This document shows, piece after piece, positions 17,836 to 27,110 of a DNA stretch of 53,013 bases. A program made the translations under genes and the position numbers. The stretch comes from Shouchella shacheensis (GTDB taxonomy: Bacteria > Bacillota > Bacilli > Bacillales > Bacillaceae_D): NCBI RefSeq assembly GCF_001484965.1, contig NZ_LLYY01000031.1, forward strand, positions 1 to 53,013, written 5' to 3'. The notes beneath the pieces were generated by a model. It did no database searches, was not told the origin of the DNA, and saw only the letters and a list, made by a program, of their open reading frames with translations. The stretch's first letter is position 1, and the number at the start of each line of letters is the position of its first letter.

Positions 17836-20022
17836 TTAGTTCACAAGTTCTTTCCCAAGCTTCTGTTTAAATTCTAAACGACGGCGGTGTAAGATTGGCT
17901 CTGTGTACCCGCTCGGTTGCTCAGTTCCTTTAAAAACGAGCTCAAGGGCGGCTTGGAAGGCCACGGATGCATCATAGTTTTCGGCCATTGGACGGTAGGC
18001 GGCATCCCCGGCATTTTGGTCATCGACCACTTTGGCCATCCGGCGCATCGTTTCGGCCACTTGCTCGTCGGTGACAATGCCATGGCGAAGCCAGTTGCTC
18101 ATATGTTGGCTGGAAATACGTAAGGTCGCCCGGTCCTCCATCAGCGCCACATTATTAATATCAGGAACCTTTGAGCACCCCACGCCTTGCTCCACCCAGC
18201 GAACGACGTAGCCTAAAATTCCTTGTGCATTGTTGTCTAGCTCCTGCTGCACCTCATCTGAACTCCAGTCGGTCGCTTTAGCGACTGGGACATGAAGGAT
18301 TTCTTTACGGTACGATTTCGTTTCCTTTGCTAGTTGCTCTTGGATGACGGGCACGCTGTTTTGGTGGTAATGCAACGCATGCAACGTCGCCGCCGTAGGG
18401 GATGGGACCCAGGCTGTATTTGCCCCCGCCTTAAGCTGACCGCCTTTTTGCTCAAGCATGTCGTTCATTAAGTCTGGCATGGCCCACATGCCTTTTCCAA
18501 TTTGGGCACGGCCTTGGAATCCTGAAGATAGACCCGCCACCACATTCGATTGCTCATACGCATTCAGCCAAGTGGACGCTTTCATTTCATGCTTGCGAAT
18601 CATCGCCCCCGCTTCCATAGACGTATGAATTTCATCCCCTGTTCGGTCAAGGAACCCTGTATTGATAAACGCCACTCGGTCTTTGACCTCTTGAATGCAG
18701 GCGTTTAAGTTTAGCGTCGTGCGCCGTTCCTCATCCATGACGCCGATCTTTAACGTGTGACGGGGAAGGCCGAGAATCTCCTCTACCCGGTTAAACAGAC
18801 GATTGGCAAAGGCAACCTCAGCGGGTCCATGCATTTTCGGTTTGACAATATAAACGGACCCTTTTCTGGAATTTTGATTCCCGCCACTCTTTTGTACGTC
18901 ATGCTTGGCAATGAGGCTCGTGACGATTGTATCTAAAATTCCTTCAGGCAACTCGTTTCCATCCGTTGTTAAAACCGCCGGTGTCGTCATCAAATGACCA
19001 ACATTTCGTACGAACATGAGCGAGCGTCCCGGTAATGTCCATTCTGAACCATCTAGGCCGGTATAACGGCGGTCGGGATGCAAGGCGCGTTGCATGGTTT
19101 TGCCGCCTTTTTGGAAAGAGACGCTCAAATCGCCCTTCATAAGACCGAGCCAATTTTCGTAGACGAGCACTTTATCCTCTGCATCAACCGCAGCCACTGA
19201 ATCCTCACAGTCCATAATCGTCGTTACAGCGGACTCCATCAGCACATCCTTCACATGTGCAGCGTCCGTCTGGCCAATCGGATGGTTGGGATCGATTTGA
19301 ACCTCCACATGCAAGCCGTTGTTTTGCAGTAAAATCGCCGTCGGTGCAGCGGGTGCCCCTTGGTACCCTAGAAGCTGGGCGCCGTCTTCCAAGCTCGTGT
19401 TCTGATCATTGCTTAGTGAAACGGTGAGCTCCCCGCCATCAATGGCGTATCCTGTCGCTTGCTGATGAGACCCTTCCTTTAAAGCGAAGGAGTCATCCAG
19501 AAACTGTTTCGCATAGGCAATGACTTTTTCTCCGCGTTTCGGGTTATAGTCTCCAGCACGTTCCGTTCCGTCTTCTTCAGAAATGGCGTCCGTTCCGTAG
19601 AGCGCATCATACAAGCTCCCCCACCGAGCGTTCGCGGCATTGATCGCATAACGGGCATTGTTCACAGGGACGACAAGCTGCGGGCCTGCTTGTAGGGCCA
19701 CTTCATCGTCCACGTTCTCTGTCGTAATCGTCACATTTTCGGGTTCTTCTTCTAGGTAGCCGATGTCTTCAAGGAACGATTGATACGTCTCTTGATTGCC
19801 AGTGTTTTGGTTTTCTTGATGCCATTCATTCAGCTGCTTTTGAATGGTTTCTCTCCTTTCAAGCAGCTGTTGATTCTCTCCTGCAAAATCGGTGTAAAGG
19901 GATTCAAACCCAGCCCAAAATTGGTCCGTGTCAACGCCGGTCCCAGGCAGTGCCTTTCGATCAATAAACTCCTTTAGCTGTTTGGCTACTTGTACGCTTC
20001 CTACGTGTACGTATTGATTCAT
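17836..20022 (-). CDS. glcB: Malate synthase G
   Basis: A 728-residue malate synthase G, which condenses glyoxylate with acetyl-CoA to malate. Length matches the G isoform (about 720) and not the shorter A isoform. Visible landmarks include [50 protein letters not shown] and [18 protein letters not shown]. The ATG at 20022 (MNQYVHVGS) is preferred because AAGGAGG lies eight bases upstream; it begins 13 bases after the glcD stop. Its position after the three glycolate oxidase genes means that glyoxylate made by them is used directly by this enzyme. Confidence 0.97.
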   Translation of the reverse strand: MNQYVHVGSVQVAKQLKEFIDRKALPGTGVDTDQFWAGFESLYTDFAGENQQLLERRETIQKQLNEWHQENQNTGNQETYQSFLEDIGYLEEEPENVTITTENVDDEVALQAGPQLVVPVNNARYAINAANARWGSLYDALYGTDAISEEDGTERAGDYNPKRGEKVIAYAKQFLDDSFALKEGSHQQATGYAIDGGELTVSLSNDQNTSLEDGAQLLGYQGAPAAPTAILLQNNGLHVEVQIDPNHPIGQTDAAHVKDVLMESAVTTIMDCEDSVAAVDAEDKVLVYENWLGLMKGDLSVSFQKGGKTMQRALHPDRRYTGLDGSEWTLPGRSLMFVRNVGHLMTTPAVLTTDGNELPEGILDTIVTSLIAKHDVQKSGGNQNSRKGSVYIVKPKMHGPAEVAFANRLFNRVEEILGLPRHTLKIGVMDEERRTTLNLNACIQEVKDRVAFINTGFLDRTGDEIHTSMEAGAMIRKHEMKASTWLNAYEQSNVVAGLSSGFQGRAQIGKGMWAMPDLMNDMLEQKGGQLKAGANTAWVPSPTAATLHALHYHQNSVPVIQEQLAKETKSYRKEILHVPVAKATDWSSDEVQQELDNNAQGILGYVVRWVEQGVGCSKVPDINNVALMEDRATLRISSQHMSNWLRHGIVTDEQVAETMRRMAKVVDDQNAGDAAYRPMAENYDASVAFQAALELVFKGTEQPSGYTEPILHRRRLEFKQKLGKELVN

Positions 20023-20035
20023 CTCCAATGCCTCC

Positions 20036-21484
20036 TTAGACACTCTTTAATTCTTGTTTGACTTCGGCACAGCGGCTCGGGGAAGGGAACAGTTTTCCCG
20101 CATTTAAAAGATTGCTAGGGTTGAACACTTCCCGGATTTCCGTCTGCGCCTCGATTTCTTCTTCTGTGAAGACAAAGCGCATTTCTTCTCGTTTCTCAAT
20201 TCCGACGCCGTGTTCGCCTGTAATCGAGCCTCCGACATCCGCGCACACCTTCAAGCATTCACTCCCAGCTTCTAAGGCGCGCTCGGTTTCCCCAGGGACT
20301 CTGGAGTCAAACAGGACGAGCGGATGCAAGTTCCCATCCCCTGCATGAAAGATGTTGGCAATGCGCAGTTGATAAGTCTCGCTGATTTGGCCAATCTGTT
20401 CCAGCACGGTCGGGAGCTTGCTTCTCGGGATGACGCCGTCTTGGACGAGGTAATCAGGGGAAATCGCCCCCATCGCTCCGAACCCTGTCTTTCGATTCGC
20501 CCACCATTTCTGTCGTTCTTCTTCACTTTGCGCCACTTTGACTTCGCGGACATGACGCGTGCGACAAACGTCGAGAATTTGTTCAATTTGCTCATCGATG
20601 CCTGCCGCAATGCCGTCCACTTCGATCAATAAGACCGCTTCGATATCCTTTGGGTGTCCGACCGGAAAAGCGGCCGCTTCAACTCCTTCAATGGCAATTT
20701 TGTCCATCATCTCAAGAGCCGCTGGAACAATGCCGGCTGAGATGATATCAGAAACCGCTTGACTGCCATCAACAACCCGATCAAAATACGCAAGGACGGT
20801 TTGTTTCTCTTGCGGGTTTTTCAAAATGCGTACGGTAATTTTTGTAACGATCCCAAGCGTTCCTTCTGACCCTGTCAACAGTCCTAGAAGATCATAGCCA
20901 GGCGCATCTGGAACGCCTTCCTGACCAATGTCAACGATTTCCCCATTTGGTAGGACCACTTCCATGCCAAGGATGTGGTTCGTCGTGACGCCGTATTTTA
21001 AACAATGGGCGCCGCCAGCATTTTCGGCGACGTTGCCCCCGATCGTGCAGCAGTACTGACTAGAGGGATCAGGCGCATAGTAATAGCCTTTGTCAGAAAT
21101 GGAATGGGTTAGTTTCAAATTCACATAGCCAGGTTCGACTACCGCTTGCCTATTCTCAAGGTCGACACGAAGGAGTCGTTTCATTCGCACGAGGCTGATG
21201 ATCACTTCGCCATTGACTGGAATCGCCCCACCACTCAAGCCCGTGCCTGCTCCTCTTGCCAGGAAGGGGAGGTCGTGTTCACTACAGTATTGAACGACCT
21301 TCGCGACTTCCTCTGAATTCTTCGGAAAGACCACAGCCTTTGGAAGATGTTTATGAATCGTGAAGCCATCACAGTCATAGGCGAGTAGATCTTCCTTTTG
21401 ATAGAGAATAGGGTTGGGGCCCTCAACGAGTTTGGCGAGACTCTGAATGTGAGGGTCCTTAGTTTTTAACTTAACGCGCCTCAT
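20036..21484 (-). CDS. glcD: Glycolate oxidase FAD subunit GlcD
   Basis: A 482-residue FAD-linked oxidase. The N-terminal FAD-binding (PCMH-type) domain contains [13 protein letters not shown] and [20 protein letters not shown]; the C-terminal substrate domain contains [11 protein letters not shown] and [13 protein letters not shown]. It oxidises glycolate to glyoxylate together with GlcE and GlcF. The ATG at 21484 lies inside the end of glcF, overlapping by 14 bases, so translation is coupled; AGGGGGGC precedes it. Lactate-type substrates are handled by related proteins, but gene order and malate synthase next door favour glycolate. Confidence 0.95.
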   Translation of the reverse strand: MRRVKLKTKDPHIQSLAKLVEGPNPILYQKEDLLAYDCDGFTIHKHLPKAVVFPKNSEEVAKVVQYCSEHDLPFLARGAGTGLSGGAIPVNGEVIISLVRMKRLLRVDLENRQAVVEPGYVNLKLTHSISDKGYYYAPDPSSQYCCTIGGNVAENAGGAHCLKYGVTTNHILGMEVVLPNGEIVDIGQEGVPDAPGYDLLGLLTGSEGTLGIVTKITVRILKNPQEKQTVLAYFDRVVDGSQAVSDIISAGIVPAALEMMDKIAIEGVEAAAFPVGHPKDIEAVLLIEVDGIAAGIDEQIEQILDVCRTRHVREVKVAQSEEERQKWWANRKTGFGAMGAISPDYLVQDGVIPRSKLPTVLEQIGQISETYQLRIANIFHAGDGNLHPLVLFDSRVPGETERALEAGSECLKVCADVGGSITGEHGVGIEKREEMRFVFTEEEIEAQTEIREVFNPSNLLNAGKLFPSPSRCAEVKQELKSV

Positions 21485-22829
21485 CAGCGCCCCCCTTTCC
21501 GCTGTCTTCCTTTTGATAGGCCCAATCAAGAAGTTGAACGGTATGAACAATCTGTTGGCTCCGTCCGTATTTTTCTACCCCCATCGCCATTTGTAGCATG
21601 CACCCCGGGTTCCCCATCGAAATCATCTCCACATCTTCGGGGACATGCTCCATTTTGCTCTTTAGGACGGCATCCGCCATTTCCGGATTGGTGATGTTAT
21701 AGATTCCTGCGCTCCCACAGCAGCGGTCGGCATTGGGCATGCGAATCATTTCGACACCGGGAATGTCAAGGAGAAGATCCCTTGGCTCCTTGGTGACTCC
21801 TTGACCGTGGGCAAGGTGACAGGCATCATGATACGTAATTCTAGTGTTAAGCGCTGCCTTTGGCTTTTCATAGCCTGTGTCATAGAGGTACTTCGAAACG
21901 TCCTCCACTTTTTCGGCAAAGGCTTCTGCTCGTTCTTTCCATTCGGTGTCGACTTCCCGGAACAGCTCCGTGTATTCCTTCAGCATACACCCACAGCCAG
22001 CTGCGTTCACAATGATTGTGTCCGTTTCTTCAAAGGCTTCAATATTCTCTTTCGCCAGCTTTCGACCCATCTCTCGATCCCCTGCATGGACGTGCAGTGC
22101 TCCGCAGCATGTTTGCTTATCAGGAATCGTGACGTCGTTCCCGTTTCGTGCTAAAACCCGAATCGTGGCATCGTTAATGTCGCTAAACATCACATCCATC
22201 ACGCACCCTGTTAGAAAGGAGACCGTATGCTTTGTTTCCGGTTCGGCCTTAATCACCGCTTTGTTTTTGTACTTTTTTCGAACGGGTGTTTGCACTGCAG
22301 GCATTACGGCTTCCATCGCCGCTAAATGAGGCGGCATGACATTCAGTAGCCCCGTCTTGCGCACAAGGGCTTGCGCACCGCTCTTTTGGTAGACCTTCAG
22401 CAAACCACCAAGGGCATGCAAGCGGTTGTAGTACGGAAATAATCCTCTTAAGAAAAAGCCACTGACTACCTTTTTCCACCCTGTGAGTGGCATGGCTTGA
22501 CGAATTTGCCCTCTCGCTTCTTCAATTAACCCGCCCACCTCTACATCTGCCGGGCAAGCGGTTTCACATGCGCGACAATCAAGACAGGCAAAGACGGGAT
22601 CGCTAAACGCTTCGTTGACCTCCAGTTTCCCTTCGGCTACCGACTTGATTAGATGCACACGGCCCCGTGGGGAGTGCTGTTCCTGCCCCGTTTCTTCATA
22701 TGTAGGACAAGCTTCAAGGCACATGCCGCAATGCACGCAATCGGCCCATTTGTTTTCATCCGGATGGTCACTCCATAAGTAATTCGTGAGGGTCTTACTC
22801 TCACAAGGAAGCTGTTCTGTTTGACTCAT
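21471..22829 (-). CDS. glcF: Glycolate oxidase iron-sulfur subunit GlcF
   Basis: A 452-residue protein with two ferredoxin-type [4Fe-4S] motifs near the N-terminus (CVHCGMCLEACP and CLDCRACETACP) and two CCG domains (CCGALHVHAGD and CCGSAGIYN) typical of glycolate oxidase and heterodisulfide-reductase-like subunits. It passes electrons from the flavin subunits to the membrane chain. Its ATG at 22829 begins three bases after the glcE stop, with GGGAGGG inside the end of glcE. The 3' end overlaps glcD. Confidence 0.95.
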   Translation of the reverse strand: MSQTEQLPCESKTLTNYLWSDHPDENKWADCVHCGMCLEACPTYEETGQEQHSPRGRVHLIKSVAEGKLEVNEAFSDPVFACLDCRACETACPADVEVGGLIEEARGQIRQAMPLTGWKKVVSGFFLRGLFPYYNRLHALGGLLKVYQKSGAQALVRKTGLLNVMPPHLAAMEAVMPAVQTPVRKKYKNKAVIKAEPETKHTVSFLTGCVMDVMFSDINDATIRVLARNGNDVTIPDKQTCCGALHVHAGDREMGRKLAKENIEAFEETDTIIVNAAGCGCMLKEYTELFREVDTEWKERAEAFAEKVEDVSKYLYDTGYEKPKAALNTRITYHDACHLAHGQGVTKEPRDLLLDIPGVEMIRMPNADRCCGSAGIYNITNPEMADAVLKSKMEHVPEDVEMISMGNPGCMLQMAMGVEKYGRSQQIVHTVQLLDWAYQKEDSGKGGADEAR

Positions 22830-22832
22830 CGC

Positions 22833-24158
22833 TTATATCCCTCCCACGAAACGAGATTGGTTGAGGAGACGGTTGGGATCAATTGCTCGTTTGATGCCTT
22901 CGAGCAACGGGAAATAGGTCGGCGGCTTCCCCCAAACCTGAACGGTTTCGCGAACGGCTAGAGGAGCATGCGTAACAACAACATAGCCTCCAATAGCCTC
23001 CACTTGAGAACGGAGGCTATTGATGGAGGCGATGACATCTTCCTTAGCCCCACTTAGGCAAACGATGCAAAGGCCGTGCCCTAGTCCGCCTTGCGATTGT
23101 ACCGTAAGCCCGTGCGCCTCTTCTAGGAGCTCAGCTTCTTTTAGGACATCGAACACGCGCAAATTTTTGACGCCGATTTTAAGCTTGACAGAAACGGCAG
23201 ATGAGCTTTGCACTAACCGTTTGGACGAACCCATGCGCGCAACATTCTCCCAAAATGAGTGCGCATCTTTGCCTTCTTTCACGAGAATGTTCGTCTGGGC
23301 TGGCAACATGCGGCGAACGAATTTTTCTTGGTAGTCTACAGAAGGCTCGACGTCTTCAAAGGAAAGGGCAAGACCCAAGGTTCGTATTCCTGTCAGTTTT
23401 TCCATGATCGTGGCGTTCATGATTTCCAGAGCCACTGGTTCCAGCATGGAATCGAGCAATGACACAGCAAAGGACCGAACGTCTTCCATCTTTTCATTCG
23501 CAAACGGGATAAGAAGGAGCCGTTCATGCTTCGGTAGAGGTCGTAGCTTCATCGTGACTTCCGATATCACCCCAAGTGTGCCCATGGCTCCAATAAAAAG
23601 CTTATTCATATCATAGCCGGCCACATTTTTGACGACCTTGCCCCCCGTTCGAATGAGTCGCCCATCTGGATAAATAACTCTCAAGCCGATCACCTGATCC
23701 CTAGCTGAGCCATAACCAAGCCGTTTGGGACCGCTCTCATTGCTGGCAATGATCCCCCCAATCGTGGCCTCCTCGTCTGCCGGGAGGTCAAAGGCAAATT
23801 TTTGTTGGTGTTCTGCCAGGTACGCTTGTAATTCGTGAACGTTGGTTCCAGCCTTCACTGTGACGGTCATATCGCCAACGGTATGCTCGACAATCCCATG
23901 ATAGTCCCTGAGAGACAGCAGCAAATCCGTAGACTTGGACGTGCCCCCGAACCCTCTTTTTGTCCCTGCCCCTTCGACGGTGACGTGCTGCTTTTGCTTT
24001 GTCGCAAAAGACAGCGTGCGGCAAATCTCCTCTTCTGTGGAGGGGCGCACGAGCACCTGCCCCTCATTTCCGAGTGCATCGCCTCGCTCTTCGGCTACCC
24101 CTACATAGCTAGCGGGGAGCGCTGACGATAATTCCGAGTAAAGCTCAGTAACGACCAT
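22833..24158 (-). CDS. glcE: Glycolate oxidase FAD-binding subunit GlcE
   Basis: A 441-residue FAD-binding oxidase subunit. The FAD domain shows VEGAGTKRGFGGTSKSTDLLL, PADEEATIGGIIASNESGP and RTGGKVVKNVAGYDMNKL. It is longer than enterobacterial GlcE (about 350) and shorter than GlcD. It is the first structural gene of the glycolate operon. The ATG at 24158 follows GAGGTGGTGATGAA. The substrate-binding half (about residues 200-441) is more diverged than the FAD half, which is usual for GlcE. Confidence 0.92.
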   Translation of the reverse strand: MVVTELYSELSSALPASYVGVAEERGDALGNEGQVLVRPSTEEEICRTLSFATKQKQHVTVEGAGTKRGFGGTSKSTDLLLSLRDYHGIVEHTVGDMTVTVKAGTNVHELQAYLAEHQQKFAFDLPADEEATIGGIIASNESGPKRLGYGSARDQVIGLRVIYPDGRLIRTGGKVVKNVAGYDMNKLFIGAMGTLGVISEVTMKLRPLPKHERLLLIPFANEKMEDVRSFAVSLLDSMLEPVALEIMNATIMEKLTGIRTLGLALSFEDVEPSVDYQEKFVRRMLPAQTNILVKEGKDAHSFWENVARMGSSKRLVQSSSAVSVKLKIGVKNLRVFDVLKEAELLEEAHGLTVQSQGGLGHGLCIVCLSGAKEDVIASINSLRSQVEAIGGYVVVTHAPLAVRETVQVWGKPPTYFPLLEGIKRAIDPNRLLNQSRFVGGI

Positions 24159-24187
24159 TTCATCACCACCTCACTTTGTTTCCTAAT

Positions 24188-24196
24188 AACGAACAG
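24188..24196 (+). promoter_or_regulatory. Candidate regulator half-site before glcE
   Basis: AACGAACAG lies 30 bases before the glcE start. The same nine bases occur at 25167-25175, upstream of the IclR-type regulator gene, which makes it a candidate binding site for that regulator. This is inference from two shared copies only. Confidence 0.35.
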
Positions 24197-24207
24197 TATT
24201 TCCAATC

Positions 24208-24241
24208 ATGATGAAAAAATAAAACTCTTTTCAAAAAAGAG
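24208..24241 (-). terminator. Hairpin with U-tract between the regulator and glcE
   Basis: On the minus strand CTCTTTT, a three-base TTG loop and AAAAGAG are followed by TTTTATTTTTTC. It lies 90 bases beyond the regulator stop and could end that transcript. A promoter-like sequence sits just upstream of it (24264-24292), so it could also act as an attenuator for glcE. Confidence 0.6.
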
Positions 24242-24263
24242 CTATTTTTTGTTTCTGTCTAAC

Positions 24264-24292
24264 ATTAAACCATGTTGTCTAGACTTTTTCAA
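24264..24292 (-). promoter_or_regulatory. Promoter-like sequence upstream of the glc genes
   Basis: TTGAAA and TTTAAT are separated by 17 bases on the minus strand. The -10 element overlaps a small inverted repeat (AACAT ... ATGTT, 24261-24276). Any transcript from it would run directly into the hairpin at 24208-24241. Confidence 0.45.
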
Positions 24293-24330
24293 TACAATTT
24301 TTCGATTTTTTGAAAATGGTGAATAGGTTC

Positions 24331-25104
24331 CTAATGACTGTTGGCCGTCGTCGCTCCCCGGTAACCGATCCGTTGCGAGATTTTCTCCCCTACAGAGATA
24401 ATCAGCGGACTCAGATTTTGCAAACGCTCTCTCGTCATACGAATGGATGGTCCTGAAATACTAACGGCTGCCGTGATGTCGCCTTGATGGTCAAATATGG
24501 GAGCCGCAATGCAGGTGATGCCTTGCTCATTTTCTTCCATCTCATACCCATAGCCATGCAAACGTACGTTCTCTATCTCCTGCTCAAACGCTTCTTTTTC
24601 CACAATCGTTCGCTCCGTATGCCTTGGGAGCCCCTCCTTATCAATTAACTTCGCTCGTGTATCGGTTGGCAAATACGCGGAAATCACTTTCCCGACACTC
24701 GTACAATGAATCGGGGCCTTCCGACCAATTTTAGAATGTGTTCGTAGCGTTTCGTTTCCCTCTAGCTTTTCTATGTAAATCATATCCCCCTGGTCGTAGA
24801 CAACAAGATGGACGACTTCATTCGTCGTGGCTTCAAGTTCTTCTAAAAAAGGTCTGGCCTCTCCTCTAAGGTCAATAGAATCCAACAAAATCGAACTTAA
24901 TTCAAGAAACTTATAGCCGAGTCGATATTTCTTTGATTCCCTCTCTTGCTCGATGTAACCGTGTTCCGCAAGAGTGGCCAGTAGCTTATGGGTGGAACTT
25001 TTCGTTAACTCAAGCTTAGTGGCGAGCTCAGTTACGCCCACCCCTTGTTTGTACTTGCTCACATGGGCAATAATCTGTAACGCTCGGTCTACGGATTTTA
25101 CCAT
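24331..25104 (-). CDS. IclR family transcriptional regulator
   Basis: A 257-residue IclR-type regulator. The N-terminal winged helix (residues 1-60, VTELATKLELTKSSTHKLL as recognition region) is followed by the effector-binding domain with HCTSVGKVISAYLP and GITCIAAPIFDHQGDITAAVSISGP split over the family pattern. The ATG follows GAGGAGTGATACG. It precedes the glycolate genes on the same strand, with a hairpin between, and is divergent from a Uma2 gene. It probably controls the glc operon in response to glycolate or glyoxylate; this is inferred from position. Bacillus subtilis uses an unrelated regulator type at its glycolate genes. Confidence 0.93.
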   Translation of the reverse strand: MVKSVDRALQIIAHVSKYKQGVGVTELATKLELTKSSTHKLLATLAEHGYIEQERESKKYRLGYKFLELSSILLDSIDLRGEARPFLEELEATTNEVVHLVVYDQGDMIYIEKLEGNETLRTHSKIGRKAPIHCTSVGKVISAYLPTDTRAKLIDKEGLPRHTERTIVEKEAFEQEIENVRLHGYGYEMEENEQGITCIAAPIFDHQGDITAAVSISGPSIRMTRERLQNLSPLIISVGEKISQRIGYRGATTANSH

Positions 25105-25160
25105 CGTATCACTCCTCGGCTATATTGTAGCACACAAGTGGAGAGCGTTGTCTTTACGTT

Positions 25161-25175
25161 GTTCGCAACGAACAG
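25161..25175. promoter_or_regulatory. Palindrome GTTCGCAACGAAC between iclR and the Uma2 gene
   Basis: GTTCG and CGAAC face each other across CAA, and the right arm continues as AACGAACAG, shared with the site before glcE. It lies about 60 bases upstream of the regulator start and close to a TATAAT that would serve the divergent Uma2 gene, so it is a candidate autoregulatory operator. Confidence 0.4.
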
Positions 25176-25232
25176 GGAAAAGCGTTATAATAAGAAGAGA
25201 CTTCATCCATCTTTTGAAGGAAGGTGTTCGTT

Positions 25233-25781
25233 GTGAGCGTGCCTAAACAAAGTTTATACACTCTTGAGGAATACAATGAGATGAGAGAACAATCCAACGA
25301 TTTGCTTGAATATGTGGATGGTGTCGTCTACACGTCTCCCTCCCCTTCTACTGAGCATCAACGAATATCAGCAAAGCTGCATGTTCGTTTATTCAATGCT
25401 TTAAATGGCAAGCCATGCGAAGCACTGGCCGCTCCTTTTGATATTGTTTTGAAAAAGGAAGGCGTGGAAGGGAATCAAATAGTGATTCCTGATCTAACGG
25501 TGATCTGTGACGACGGCGGGCTAAATGAGAAGAACTACGTTGGCGTACCTGAAATGATTATTGAAATTCTCAGTCCCTCAAACCAGTCTCATGACCTTGT
25601 GCTTAAATTGAGACTATACCAAACATATGGAGTTAAAGAATATTGGATTGTTGACCCTTTGACGAACACCATTTTAGTTTACCGTTCAGACAAGACCTAT
25701 CAAGTGGTGGAAAAAGGGACCGCTCAATCGGACGTCGTCAAGGGATTTGAGGTGGAGGTGGAGGAAATTTTCAGGGTGTGA
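25233..25781 (+). CDS. Uma2 family (DUF820) putative endonuclease, copy 2
   Basis: A 182-residue Uma2-family protein, strongly similar throughout to the one at 163-711: LLEYVDGVVYTSPSPSTEHQ, EALAAPFDIVL, VIPDLTVICDD, EMIIEILSPSNQSHD and GVKEYWIVDPL. I set the start at the GTG at 25233 because AAGGAAGG lies eight bases upstream and the length then equals its paralogue. It has its own promoter region with a TATAAT near 25185 and diverges from the IclR-type regulator. No partner gene is adjacent. Biological role is unknown. Confidence 0.88.
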   Translation: MSVPKQSLYTLEEYNEMREQSNDLLEYVDGVVYTSPSPSTEHQRISAKLHVRLFNALNGKPCEALAAPFDIVLKKEGVEGNQIVIPDLTVICDDGGLNEKNYVGVPEMIIEILSPSNQSHDLVLKLRLYQTYGVKEYWIVDPLTNTILVYRSDKTYQVVEKGTAQSDVVKGFEVEVEEIFRV

Positions 25782-25843
25782 GGGACTTCGAAATTTCACT
25801 TCCTTTCAAGGCACCACCTTTGACAGGAGATCGCTCTCCCGTA

Positions 25844-25873
25844 TTGCCCCCACCTCGCCCTCACTACTATAAT
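25844..25873 (+). promoter_or_regulatory. SigA-type promoter for the 102-residue gene
   Basis: TTGCCC and a perfect TATAAT are separated by 18 bases, about 30 bases before the ribosome site of the gene at 25903. Confidence 0.55.
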
Positions 25874-25902
25874 GGAGTAACAGTATAGAGGGGTGATGAG
25901 GC

Positions 25903-26211
25903 ATGAATCAAAACGATATCGAAAAACAAGTGATTGAAAATTATCAGCGTGATGAAAATATGATGATTCTTGTGTTTGCCCAGTGGTGCGTGAATCACCA
26001 GTTGGAGGCCAAAGCACTATACAAACGAGCTCACCCTGACCAATCGGTGAACCCGGAGCTTGAGAAAACAATGGACGTCACCGTTTCGAAAGAAGAGGCT
26101 GGGGAGGTTCCCGATGAGACATTGCTTGGGGTACTTTCTCTATTTGGGAATAGTGATTTAGCCTTTGTTGTCAGCGAGGAGATCGAAAAAAGGAAGAGAG
26201 AATTGCGATGA
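25903..26211 (+). CDS. Conserved hypothetical protein, 102 residues
   Basis: A soluble, acidic 102-residue protein without signal peptide or membrane segment. It opens with an amphipathic helix (MNQNDIEKQVIENYQRDE), contains FAQWCVNHQLEAKALYKRAHP, and ends in a helical EEIEKRKRELR tail. The ATG follows GGGGTGATGAGGC and a good promoter is present, so it is very likely expressed. I recognise it only as the kind of short protein found in many Bacillus genomes; no function is assigned. It converges with the exodeoxyribonuclease gene, whose stop lies nine bases away. Confidence 0.78.
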   Translation: MNQNDIEKQVIENYQRDENMMILVFAQWCVNHQLEAKALYKRAHPDQSVNPELEKTMDVTVSKEEAGEVPDETLLGVLSLFGNSDLAFVVSEEIEKRKRELR

Positions 26212-26220
26212 GTGCTTCAT

Positions 26221-26997
26221 TCAGACAGCTTGGTGTACGGTCGTTAACTCAAGCTCTACGACAACCGGACAATGATCACTCCCAAGGGTGTCAGCGTGAA
26301 TGCTTGCGTCCTGGAGAGCGTCCTTGAGTTGGTTGGATACGAGGAAGTAATCAATGCGCCAGCCGATGTTGCGCTCCCTCACTTTCGCCATGTAAGACCA
26401 CCATGTAAAGGCATCGTCCTTTTCTGGATAAAAGTGGCGAAATGTGTCCACGAAGCCACCGTCAAGCAACTGTTTGAATTTGCCCCGCTCTTGGTCGGTG
26501 AACCCGGCATTTCCGATGTTGGTCCGGTCATTGCGAACATCGATTTCTCGGTGAGCGACGTTCAAATCACCGCAGAAAACAACGGGCTTGTCCTCTTGCA
26601 GGGCAAGCAAGTAACGGCGCGCGGCTTCCTCCCATTCCATTCGGTACTCAAGGCGCGTGAGATCCCGCTTGGCGTTGGGCGTGTACATCGTTACCACATA
26701 CATCTCCTCGAACTCGAGCGTAATCACCCGTCCCTCGTCATCAGGAAACGCCTCTCCTAGTCCGTGTTGAACGGAGATCGGTGACTGCTTGGTAAAGATG
26801 GCGGTGCCTGAATAGCCTTTTCTCTCCGCATAATTCCAATATTGTTCGTACCCAGGCAATTCAAGCTCGATTTGCCCTTCCTGCAGCTTCGTTTCCTGCA
26901 GGCAAAAAATGTCCGCGTCGACTTCGTGAAAATAATCGAGAAATCCTTTTTTTACACAGGCGCGGATGCCGTTAACATTCCATGAAACCAGTTTCAT
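26221..26997 (-). CDS. exoA: Exodeoxyribonuclease III (AP endonuclease)
   Basis: A 258-residue exonuclease III/AP endonuclease of the EEP superfamily, which cuts DNA at abasic sites in base-excision repair. The catalytic motifs are complete: SWNVNGIRA, FCLQETKLQ, FCGDLNVAHREIDV, and the C-terminal LGSDHCPVVVELEL. Its length is close to the Bacillus subtilis enzyme (252). The ATG follows AAAGGGGG. It stands alone, and shares the window with another repair gene, the 3-methyladenine glycosylase at 43845-44459, whose abasic product this enzyme could process. Confidence 0.96.
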   Translation of the reverse strand: MKLVSWNVNGIRACVKKGFLDYFHEVDADIFCLQETKLQEGQIELELPGYEQYWNYAERKGYSGTAIFTKQSPISVQHGLGEAFPDDEGRVITLEFEEMYVVTMYTPNAKRDLTRLEYRMEWEEAARRYLLALQEDKPVVFCGDLNVAHREIDVRNDRTNIGNAGFTDQERGKFKQLLDGGFVDTFRHFYPEKDDAFTWWSYMAKVRERNIGWRIDYFLVSNQLKDALQDASIHADTLGSDHCPVVVELELTTVHQAV

Positions 26998-27061
26998 AAA
27001 TCGTATTCCCCCTTTACCCTATGGATTCATTGTACGCTGCGCTAGTTACTGAGCGCAAATA

Positions 27062-27096
27062 AGGAGCGCAATGCCTTTTTGAGGCGTTGTGCTCCT
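27062..27096 (-). terminator. Hairpin terminator after the first luciferase-like gene
   Basis: AGGAGCGCAATGCC and GGCGTTGTGCTCCT form a long stem with two G-T type mismatches around a TTTTTGA loop, 15 bases beyond the stop at 27111. On the minus strand TTATTTGC follows. Confidence 0.7.
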
Positions 27097-27110
27097 CCCC
27101 TTGTCGTCAA

